From positions 1 through 8,257 of the forward strand of contig CACXNN010000080.1 in the NCBI GenBank assembly GCA_902768995.1: a stretch of 8,257 nucleotides of DNA, read 5' to 3'. Position numbers and translations under genes: made by a program. The notes under the pieces were generated by a model. It was not told the origin of the DNA. It ran no database searches and saw nothing but the letters and a program-made list of their open reading frames with translations. Below are positions 1 through 5,285 of this stretch, piece after piece (the first letter of the stretch is position 1; each line of letters begins with the position of its first letter). The stretch is from an uncultured Eubacteriales bacterium. GTDB lineage: Bacteria > Bacillota > Clostridia > Christensenellales > CAG-138.

Positions 1-222
1 AGGCTGAACCTGAAGCAGTATCTCAAGGAGATGATGGGCGAGGTCAAGAAGTTGACCTGGCTGTCCGTTGGCGACCTTGTGAAGCATACCGCCATGGTGT
101 TCGTGGTCGTGCTGGCCATGTCCGCCGTGATCTGGCTCCTGGATCTGGGCTTTTCCGCGGGCGTCAAGGGCCTTGCCACGCTGACCGGCGCTGGCACCAG
201 CACCAGCCAGACGGCGGAGTAA
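1..222 (+). CDS. secE: Preprotein translocase subunit SecE (5' end outside window)
   Basis: SecE is the small membrane subunit that clamps SecY in the SecYEG protein-translocation channel. The reading frame is open from the first base of the window, so the N-terminus is missing. The visible 73 codons begin RLNLKQYLKE and contain the family's amphipathic helix with the EVKKLTW signature (visible residues 14-20). A single hydrophobic transmembrane segment follows (about VFVVVLAMSAVIWLL). After it comes a tail of about 20 residues rich in G, T and S, somewhat longer than in minimal single-span SecE proteins. An internal ATG at 31 lies within the conserved amphipathic helix and is unlikely to be the true start. 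The stop is followed 4 nt later by nusG, the classic secE-nusG gene order, which strongly supports the call. Confidence 0.92.
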   Translation, partial: RLNLKQYLKEMMGEVKKLTWLSVGDLVKHTAMVFVVVLAMSAVIWLLDLGFSAGVKGLATLTGAGTSTSQTAE

Positions 223-226
223 GCTC

Positions 227-814
227 ATGAGCCAGCAGGAAGCCAAGTGGTATGTGGTCCATACCTATTCCGGTTACGAGAATAAGGTAAAAGAGGACCT
301 GGAAAAGTCCGTGGAGAACGCGGGCCTCGCAGACATCATCCTGGAGGTCAAGTATCCCACGGAGGAGACCATCGAGATCCTGCCCACCGGCAAGCGCAAG
401 ACCACGACCCGCAAGGTCTTCCCCGGCTACGTCATGGTGAAGATGCTGGTGGACGTGGTGGAGAAGGAGCGCCCCGCAGAGCGCGGCGGCGGCGTCAGCC
501 GGGAGCTGGTCATGAACCCCCGGGCCTGGTACGTGATCCGCAACACCCGCGGCGTCACCGGCTTCGTGGGCCCCGGCAGCAAGCCCGTGCCCCTCACGGA
601 CGAGGAGGTCACGGCCATGGGCGTGGAGCGCATCCCCATCATCCTCAACATCGAGGTGGGCGAGAACGTGCGCGTGGTCTCCGGTCCCCTGGAGAACTTC
701 ATCGGCCGGGTGGAGAAGCTGGACCCCGAGCGTCAGAAGGTCAAGCTCACCGTGTCCATGTTCGGCCGGGACACCCCTGTGGAGCTGGATTTCATCCAGG
801 TCCAAAAACTCTGA
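227..814 (+). CDS. nusG: Transcription termination/antitermination factor NusG
   Basis: NusG binds the RNA polymerase clamp during elongation. It affects pausing and Rho-dependent termination and couples transcription to the ribosome. The 195-residue protein has an N-terminal NGN domain beginning at KWYVVHTYSGYE (residues 7-18), with the conserved FPGYVMV motif (65-71) and WYVIRNTRGVTGFVG (101-115). The C-terminal KOW domain starts near GENVRVVSGP (145-154) and ends at the C-terminus. Most bacterial NusG proteins pass from the FPGYV strand to the W-V/L-R strand through a short link such as MVMTDESW. Here about 20 extra residues (roughly 76-97, charged then GGG) sit between them. A GGAG at 216-219, inside the end of secE, is 7 nt before the ATG, so translation is probably coupled to secE. 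The family call is certain. The effect of the insert is unknown. Confidence 0.97.
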   Translation: MSQQEAKWYVVHTYSGYENKVKEDLEKSVENAGLADIILEVKYPTEETIEILPTGKRKTTTRKVFPGYVMVKMLVDVVEKERPAERGGGVSRELVMNPRAWYVIRNTRGVTGFVGPGSKPVPLTDEEVTAMGVERIPIILNIEVGENVRVVSGPLENFIGRVEKLDPERQKVKLTVSMFGRDTPVELDFIQVQKL

Positions 815-840
815 TCCAACGGGCGAAAGCCTTTTTGGAT
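814..840 (+). promoter_or_regulatory. GNRA-capped hairpin overlapping the nusG stop
   Basis: ATCCAA (814-819) pairs with TTGGAT (835-840). Inside it, GGGC (821-824) pairs with GCCT (829-832, one G-U pair) around a GAAA tetraloop. The first paired base is the last base of the nusG stop codon. The inner stem plus TTTTT (832-836) superficially resembles a weak intrinsic terminator, but the T-run is used in the outer stem. It could act as an attenuator or processing site between nusG and rplK. Confidence 0.4.
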
Positions 841-861
841 AGGCGGGCAGCACCTGCCTAA

Positions 862-889
862 GGTGGGAGGGGAGGCACCCCGCACCACC
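862..889 (+). promoter_or_regulatory. Putative ribosomal protein L1 binding leader of rplK-rplA
   Basis: A hairpin sits 34 nt before the rplK start. The outer stem is GGTGG (862-866) with CCACC (885-889). An asymmetric internal loop has GA on the left and GCA on the right. The inner stem is GGGG (869-872) with CCCC (878-881), around an AGGCA loop. The pattern GTGGGAGG...ACCAC in the nusG-rplK spacer recurs in Firmicutes, where free L1 is thought to bind an rRNA-like site and repress its own operon. The position and the internal loop flanked by two short stems fit that role. The exact L1 contact bases cannot be verified from sequence alone. Confidence 0.6.
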
Positions 890-923
890 GACTACTAAAA
901 ATCTTTAGATAGGAGAAACAGCA

Positions 924-1349
924 ATGGCAAAGAAGATCACCGGTTATGTCAAACTGCAGATCAATGCCGGCAAGGCCACTCCGGCCCCCCCGGTAGGCCC
1001 CGCCCTCGGTTCCCAGGGTGTGAACATCATGGGCTTCTGCAAGGAATTCAACGAGCGCACGAAGAACCAGGTCGGTCTGGTCATCCCCGTGGTCATCACG
1101 GTGTACGCCGACCGTTCCTTCACCTTCATCACCAAGACCCCTCCCGCCGCGGTCCTTATCAAGAAGGCCTGCAACCTGGAGCATGCTTCCGGCGTCCCCA
1201 ACAAGCAGAAGGTCGCCAGCATGACCAAAGCCCAGGTCAAGGAGATCGCGGAGCTGAAGATGCCCGACCTGAACGCCGCTTCCCTGGAAGCCGCCATGAG
1301 CATGGTCGAGGGCACCGCCCGTTCCATGGGCATCACCATCGTGGACTAA
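924..1349 (+). CDS. rplK: 50S ribosomal protein L11
   Basis: L11 binds 23S rRNA in the GTPase-associated centre of the large subunit. There it takes part in elongation-factor function and in RelA-type stringent signalling. The 141-residue product has the family's standard length. It opens MAKKITGYVKLQINAGKATP with the proline-rich linker PAPPVGPALGSQGVNIM (residues 20-36). The rRNA-binding C-terminal domain contains FITKTPPAAVLIKKA (68-82), the QKVASMT segment (95-101) and the ending GTARSMGI. AGGAG at 911-915 lies 8 nt before the ATG. It is preceded by the structured nusG-rplK spacer and followed after 15 nt by rplA. Nothing is unusual in the protein. Confidence 0.98.
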   Translation: MAKKITGYVKLQINAGKATPAPPVGPALGSQGVNIMGFCKEFNERTKNQVGLVIPVVITVYADRSFTFITKTPPAAVLIKKACNLEHASGVPNKQKVASMTKAQVKEIAELKMPDLNAASLEAAMSMVEGTARSMGITIVD

Positions 1350-1364
1350 GAGGAGGGCAATACG

Positions 1365-2054
1365 ATGAAGCACGGAAAGAAGTACGTTGAAAGCGCTGCC
1401 CTCGTCGATCGTCTCAAGCAGTACGATCCCATGGAGAGCATGGAGCTGGTCTGCAAGACCGCCAAGGCCAAGTTCGATGAGACCGTGGAAGTCTCCGTCC
1501 GTCTGGGCGTCGACTCCCGTCACGCTGACCAGCAGGTCCGTGGCGCGGTGGTCCTGCCTCACGGCACCGGCAAGACCGTCCGCGTGTTGGTCTTCGCCAA
1601 GGGCGACAAGGCCCATGAGGCCGAGGAAGCCGGCGCGGACTACATCGGCGACGAGGCCACCGTTCAGAAGATCCAGAAGGAGAACTGGTTCGAGTTCGAC
1701 GTGTGCGTGGCTACCCCCGACATGATGGGCGTGGTCGGCCGCATCGGCCGTATCCTGGGCCCCAAGGGCTTGATGCCCAACCCCAAGTCCGGCACCGTGA
1801 CCATGGACGTGGCCAAGGCCATCAAGGACATCAAAGCCGGTAAGGTGGAGTATCGTGTGGACAAGACCAACATCTGCCACTGCCCCATCGGCAAGGTCTC
1901 CTTCGGCCCCGAGAAGCTGACCGAGAATTTGACCACCCTCATGGAGGCGATCATCAAGGCCAAGCCCGCCGCCGCCAAGGGCACCTACATCAAGAGCCTG
2001 GTGGCTTCCACCACCATGGGCCCCGGCGTCAAGGTCAACGCCCAGAAGTTCTAA
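1365..2054 (+). CDS. rplA: 50S ribosomal protein L1
   Basis: L1 forms the mobile L1 stalk that helps release tRNA from the E site. In many bacteria it also represses its own operon by binding the mRNA leader, and a candidate site lies upstream of rplK here. The 229-residue protein has the usual length. It carries the signatures VRLGVDSRHADQQVRGAVVLP (part of residues 45-65), LPHGTGK (64-70), GRILGPKGLMPNPKSGTV and the C-terminal TMGPGVKVN. AGGAGG at 1351-1356 gives an 8-nt spacing to the ATG, and the gap from rplK is only 15 nt, so the two are co-translated from one message. A strong terminator directly follows, so the unit ends here instead of continuing into rplJ-rplL. Confidence 0.98.
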   Translation: MKHGKKYVESAALVDRLKQYDPMESMELVCKTAKAKFDETVEVSVRLGVDSRHADQQVRGAVVLPHGTGKTVRVLVFAKGDKAHEAEEAGADYIGDEATVQKIQKENWFEFDVCVATPDMMGVVGRIGRILGPKGLMPNPKSGTVTMDVAKAIKDIKAGKVEYRVDKTNICHCPIGKVSFGPEKLTENLTTLMEAIIKAKPAAAKGTYIKSLVASTTMGPGVKVNAQKF

Positions 2055-2068
2055 GCCAAAACAACCAG

Positions 2069-2105
2069 AAAGCGCGAGAGGAAACTCCCGCGCTTTTTGT
2101 TTGTT
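2069..2105 (+). terminator. Intrinsic terminator after rplA
   Basis: GCGCGAGAG (2072-2080) pairs with CTCCCGCGC (2085-2093) with a single A-C mismatch around a GAAA tetraloop. The stem is extended by flanking AAA/TTT and followed by TTTTTGTTTGTT. This is a textbook Rho-independent terminator, 15 nt after the rplA stop. It marks the end of the secE-nusG-rplKA transcription unit. Confidence 0.9.
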
Positions 2106-2129
2106 CCGAAAAATGTCGATTTTCACCCG

Positions 2130-2158
2130 TTGCATTTTATATATGAATGGGGTATACT
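2130..2158 (+). promoter_or_regulatory. Sigma-A-like promoter for the DUF1508 gene
   Basis: TTGCAT (2130-2135) and TATACT (2153-2158) are separated by exactly 17 nt in an AT-rich stretch just past the rplA terminator. The predicted transcription start is near 2165, giving a leader of about 25 nt. The closeness to consensus suggests fairly strong constitutive expression. I see no obvious operator. Confidence 0.75.
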
Positions 2159-2189
2159 AAAAATAGCTCATAAAGGAGGCAAATGATCT

Positions 2190-2555
2190 ATGGGTAAATT
2201 TGTGATGAAAACCAACGAGAAGGGCTCCCGCTTCGTGCTGAAGGCCGGCAACGGGGAGATCATTGGCGTCAGCGAAACCTATGCCTCTGAGTCCGCCTGC
2301 AAGAACGGCATCGAGAGCGTCCGTAAGAACGCCGTGGCCGCCGGGCTGGAGGATCAGACCGTGGAGGATTCCAAGTGCAAGAACCCCAAGTTCGAGGTCT
2401 ACAAGGACAAGGCCGGCGAGTTCCGCTTCCGCCTGAAGGCCGCCAACGGCGAGATCGTTCTCACCGGCGAGAGCTACAAGGCCAAGGCCGGCTGCCTCAA
2501 GGGCATCGAGAGCATCCGCAACAACGCCCCCGAGTCCCCGGTGGTCGTGGAGTAA
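2190..2555 (+). CDS. Two-repeat DUF1508 (YegP-like) small protein
   Basis: This 121-residue protein consists of two copies of the DUF1508 unit (about residues 3-48 and 67-113). They align as KF-x-F/R-x-LKA-x-NGEI followed by E-(T/S)-Y and CxxGIESxRxNA. The repeats share NGEI (21-24 and 86-89), a cysteine in the same place (C37 and C102) and the GIES motif. The linker is acidic. No signal peptide or membrane segment is visible, so it is probably cytosolic. DUF1508 proteins such as E. coli YegP are widespread and small, and their function is not established to my knowledge. A strong AAAGGAGG (2172-2179) lies 10 nt before the ATG. An earlier ATG at 2183 is too close to the RBS and reaches a stop after four codons. 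The gene appears to be monocistronic. Confidence 0.88.
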   Translation: MGKFVMKTNEKGSRFVLKAGNGEIIGVSETYASESACKNGIESVRKNAVAAGLEDQTVEDSKCKNPKFEVYKDKAGEFRFRLKAANGEIVLTGESYKAKAGCLKGIESIRNNAPESPVVVE

Positions 2556-2556
2556 A

Positions 2557-2588
2557 CCCTTTTTCTTTTCAGGTGAAAAGAAAAAGGG
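2557..2588. repeat. Perfect 14-bp inverted repeat after the DUF1508 gene
   Basis: CCCTTTTTCTTTTC (2557-2570) is perfectly complementary to 2575-2588 around an AGGT loop, beginning 1 nt after the stop codon. It would form a very stable-length but A/U-rich hairpin. It lacks a following T-run on the + strand, so it is not a classic intrinsic terminator. It may protect the 3' end of the mRNA or help termination. Confidence 0.75.
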
Positions 2589-2604
2589 ACACGAAAAAGA
2601 AAAG

Positions 2605-2663
2605 CCCAAAAAGATAAGAAGGGAAGTGCAAACAAGCCTTTTCCCTTCTTAAAGTTCTTTGGG
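2605..2663 (-). terminator. Long imperfect hairpin; probable minus-strand terminator of the M20 run
   Basis: AAGAAGGGAA (2616-2625) pairs perfectly with TTCCCTTCTT (2641-2650). The arm is extended past an internal loop by CCCAAA (about 2605-2610) with TTTGGG (2658-2663). Read on the minus strand, the hairpin is followed by a T-rich tract (CTTTTCTTTTTC), which is what an intrinsic terminator for the leftward M20 genes would need. On the + strand there is no T-run after it. Confidence 0.5.
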
Positions 2664-2666
2664 TCA

Positions 2667-2692
2667 GCACCCTTTCTTTCAAGAAAGGGTGC
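2667..2692. repeat. 12-bp inverted repeat downstream of the M20D gene
   Basis: GCACCCTTTCTT (2667-2678) is the exact reverse complement of 2681-2692, separated by 2 nt. As RNA this gives a stem of about 10 bp with a 6-nt loop in either orientation. It begins 16 nt beyond the stop of the minus-strand amidohydrolase. It is the third palindrome in a block of about 140 bp without genes. Neither strand has a good T-run directly after it. Confidence 0.7.
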
Positions 2693-2708
2693 GAGCTATA
2701 AATCCTTC

Positions 2709-3899
2709 CTATTGAGCAAGGAACTTCAGCGCCGAGGTCACCATGACCTCCATGCCGATGGGGAAGGCCTCCTCCATGGGCGCGAAGCCGCCGTTGTGGA
2801 TGGGCACCAGCTTATCAAGGGGCATCTTCGGATCCCGGCAGCCCAGCCAGATAAAGGCGCTGGGCACCTTCTCGCAGTAGAAGGAGAAGTCCTCGCCGCC
2901 GAGAGCGGAGGAGGCGGGGATGACGAGAGCGTCCTCGCCCTGGGTCTCTTTGATGGCTTCGCAGACCAGCTCGAACTGCTTCGGGTCGTTGACGGTGGGG
3001 GAGTAGCCCATGAAGTACTGGAACTCGTAGCTGCCGCCCATGCCCTCGCTGACGCCCTTGACGATGTTCTCGATCCGGGCCGGCATCTGCTTGCGGACGG
3101 CGGGGTTCAAATTCCGGCAGGTGCCCTCCATCTTCACCGTGTCCGCGATAACGTTGTACCGGTTCCCGCCGGTGATCTTGCCGATGGTCACCACCGCGCT
3201 GTCGAGAGGGCTCACGTTCCGGGACACGATGTTCTTGAGCGCGGAGATCACCTGGGCGGAGATGGCGATGGCGTCGATGCCGTTCTCCGGGGCGGAGCCG
3301 TGGCTGCTCTTGCCCTTCACGGTGATGAAGAACCGGTCGGAGGAGGCCATCATGGCCCCGTTGCGGACGGCCACCTTACCCACCTCGTACTGGGGCCACA
3401 CGTGCTGGCCGAAGACCCCGTCCACGTGGGGGTTCTCCAGCACGCCCGCCTCGATCATCTTCTTGGCGCCGCTGGCCATGGGGTCCTCCTCGGCGGGCTG
3501 GAAGATCAGCTTCACGGTGCCGTCGAACTGGTCCCGGAGTTCGTTGAGCACGTAGGCCGCGCCCAGCAGCATGGCCGCGTGGGTGTCGTGGCCGCAGGAG
3601 TGGGCCACGCCCGGGTTCTGGGACGCGAAGGGGAGCCCCGTGCACTCGGTCAGGGGCAGGGCGTCGATGTCCGCCCGCAGGCCCACCACCTTGCCGGGAT
3701 TCTTGCCCTCGATGAGCGCCACCACGCCGTAGCCGCCCACGTTCTCCACGGGCTTCAAGCCCATGTCGCGGAGCACCTGGGCGATATAGGCGGCGGTCTC
3801 CTTCTCCTGGCCGGTGAGCTCGGGATGGGCGTGGATGTGACGGCGATGCTCCAGGACCTGGGGCAGATACTTTTGGATCAACTCTTTCACTTCAGCCAT
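2709..3899 (-). CDS. M20D family metal-dependent amidohydrolase (N-acyl-amino-acid / hippurate hydrolase type)
   Basis: This 396-residue protein belongs to the M20D amidohydrolases, which cleave the amide bond of N-acylated amino acids or auxin-amino-acid-like conjugates using two metal ions. The family motifs occur in order: RRHIHAHPEL (residues 19-28), LRADIDALPL (74-83), HSCGHDTHAAMLLG (100-113), FQPAEE (133-138), GQHVWP (164-169), SSHGSAPE in the lid domain (198-205), GGEDFSFY (334-341) and PIHNGGF (366-372). By family analogy the metal ligands are C102, H104, E138, H166 and H368, and all are present. E137 is the expected catalytic base. No signal peptide is visible, so it is cytosolic. 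The start has AAGGAGG (complement of 3910-3916) 10 nt upstream. It is the last gene of the minus-strand run, 60 nt after the AbgA-like gene and behind a hairpin. The substrate cannot be fixed from sequence. It is not AbgB-like. Confidence 0.9.
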   Translation of the reverse strand: MAEVKELIQKYLPQVLEHRRHIHAHPELTGQEKETAAYIAQVLRDMGLKPVENVGGYGVVALIEGKNPGKVVGLRADIDALPLTECTGLPFASQNPGVAHSCGHDTHAAMLLGAAYVLNELRDQFDGTVKLIFQPAEEDPMASGAKKMIEAGVLENPHVDGVFGQHVWPQYEVGKVAVRNGAMMASSDRFFITVKGKSSHGSAPENGIDAIAISAQVISALKNIVSRNVSPLDSAVVTIGKITGGNRYNVIADTVKMEGTCRNLNPAVRKQMPARIENIVKGVSEGMGGSYEFQYFMGYSPTVNDPKQFELVCEAIKETQGEDALVIPASSALGGEDFSFYCEKVPSAFIWLGCRDPKMPLDKLVPIHNGGFAPMEEAFPIGMEVMVTSALKFLAQ

Positions 3900-3932
3900 G
3901 ATGTATATTCCTCCTTGATATGCAATGAAACA

Positions 3933-3951
3933 GGCCGGAAAAGCTCCGGCC
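3933..3951 (-). promoter_or_regulatory. GC-rich hairpin between the two amidohydrolase genes
   Basis: GGCCGGA (3933-3939) and TCCGGCC (3945-3951) form a perfect 7-bp stem with a 5-nt loop, 8 nt past the stop of the AbgA-like gene on the minus strand. The minus strand continues TGTTTCATTG, a poor T-run, so it would be a leaky terminator at best. It could set a lower level for the last gene or stabilise the upstream mRNA end. Confidence 0.45.
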
Positions 3952-3959
3952 CAAGGCTT

Positions 3960-5276
3960 TTATTTCTGTATAGGATCGCTGGACACGCTGAGCACCAGAG
4001 CCGCGAAGATCCGCGCCGCCAGGGGGATCACCTTCTCGTCCACGTCGAAGCACCCGTTGTGATGGGGCGCCTTGAGCGGCATGCAGAACACCAGCTCCGT
4101 GGCCATGCCGCCGTGGGCTTGCACGTCCGCCATCATGGTGGTCACGTCCTCGCCGCCGCCGAAATCTACGTCAGGCAGCACCTTGGTGACCCCGGGGACG
4201 GTGTTCAGTACGTCGATGACCCGGTCCACCAGAGGCTTGTCGCAGACCACGTTCCCCGCGCCGCCCATGTAGACGGTCTCGGCGGTGCAGCCGTACATCT
4301 GGGCCGCCGCTTCGCAGACGCGCTTGGCCGCCGCCTCCATGTACTCGTTGATGGCCGTGGTCTTGCCCCGGGTCTCCACCCGCATCTCCGCCTCGGCGGG
4401 GATCACGTTCCGGCCGGTGCCCGCGTTCAGGGTGCCGATGTTGATGCGGCTGGCCCCCTGGCTGGTCCGGGAGATGGCCAGCATGTTGGTCACCGCCGCA
4501 GCCGCCGCCGCGAGGGCGTTGCAGCCCAGCTCCGGGGACGCGCCCGCGTGGGCGGGAACGCCGTGGATGAACACGTCGAACTTGGTGCTGGCCAAAAAGT
4601 CGTGGCCGCTGGCCGCCACCTGGCCCACGGGCCCGCTGATGAGGCCCACGTGGCCGCCGAAGAAGTAGTCGCAGTGGGAGAAGTGCCCCCGGGCCGTCAG
4701 GCTGGCCGCGCCGCGCAAGCCCTCCTCACCGGGCTGGAACACCAGTATGACCTTGCCGCAAAGCTCCTCCCGCAGGGCGCACAGCACCTTGGCGAGGCCC
4801 AGGCCGATGGCGGCGTGGGCGTCGTGGCCGCAGCCGTGCATGCACCCGGGATGGACGGACCGGAACCCCTCCGCCACGGGCACGTGCTCCGGCTTGTCGG
4901 TCTCCTCGAGGTCGTTGCAGTCGATGTCCACCCGGACGCCCACGGTGGGACCGGGCTTGGCGCCCACGATCTCGGTGATGCAGCCGGTGAACCCGCCCTT
5001 CATCCTCTCCACCAGCTCCGGCCGGTCGGTCTCGGAAAGGGCCCGCTGATAGCAGGCCTCCATGACGGCGGGCTTGGGCAGGCCGAACATCTTCTCCGGC
5101 GTGTGGATCTCGGGGCCGAACTTCACGGGCAGCCCCAGCTTTTCGAGCTCGCTGATGATCCGGGCCGTGGTCCGATACTCGGTCCAGGCGCTTTCGGCGT
5201 ACTTGTGGAAATCCCGGCGGAAGGCGATGAGCTCCCGGCCAAGGGCTTCGAAATCTATCCTGTCGAGTGCGCTCAT
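3960..5276 (-). CDS. abgA: AbgA-like p-aminobenzoyl-glutamate hydrolase subunit (M20 amidohydrolase)
   Basis: The 438-residue product matches the E. coli AbgA pattern almost end to end. AbgA has about 436 residues and, with AbgB, hydrolyses p-aminobenzoyl-glutamate to p-aminobenzoate and glutamate. Shared blocks are RRDFHKYAESAWTEYRT (residues 20-36), GGFTG (94-98), RVDIDCNDLEE (115-125), MHGCGHDAHAAIGLGL (146-161), FQPGEEGLRGA (180-190), GGHVG (207-211), ASTKFD (229-234), AHAGASPE (242-249), GASRINIG (274-281), GRNVIPA (288-294), ETRG (301-304) and APHHNGCFD (403-411). The metal-binding C149, H151, E185, H209 and H406-type residues are present. It is cytosolic. The spacing to the upstream PepT-like gene is only 9 nt, with the TAAGGAG RBS overlapping that gene's stop codon, so the two are translationally coupled. 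AbgB is not in the window, so the enzyme may be homomeric or partner another M20 protein. The divergent AbgT transporter supports the functional assignment. Substrate specificity remains inferred. Confidence 0.82.
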   Translation of the reverse strand: MSALDRIDFEALGRELIAFRRDFHKYAESAWTEYRTTARIISELEKLGLPVKFGPEIHTPEKMFGLPKPAVMEACYQRALSETDRPELVERMKGGFTGCITEIVGAKPGPTVGVRVDIDCNDLEETDKPEHVPVAEGFRSVHPGCMHGCGHDAHAAIGLGLAKVLCALREELCGKVILVFQPGEEGLRGAASLTARGHFSHCDYFFGGHVGLISGPVGQVAASGHDFLASTKFDVFIHGVPAHAGASPELGCNALAAAAAAVTNMLAISRTSQGASRINIGTLNAGTGRNVIPAEAEMRVETRGKTTAINEYMEAAAKRVCEAAAQMYGCTAETVYMGGAGNVVCDKPLVDRVIDVLNTVPGVTKVLPDVDFGGGEDVTTMMADVQAHGGMATELVFCMPLKAPHHNGCFDVDEKVIPLAARIFAALVLSVSSDPIQK

Positions 5277-5285
5277 GGTGGCTCC

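Noticed and set aside
164..853. A 229-codon minus-strand frame across nusG
   Set aside because: It is antisense to NusG and has the same shadow composition.
858..2135. A 425-codon minus-strand frame across rplK-rplA
   Set aside because: It is antisense to two unmistakable ribosomal protein genes, has shadow-type composition and no RBS.
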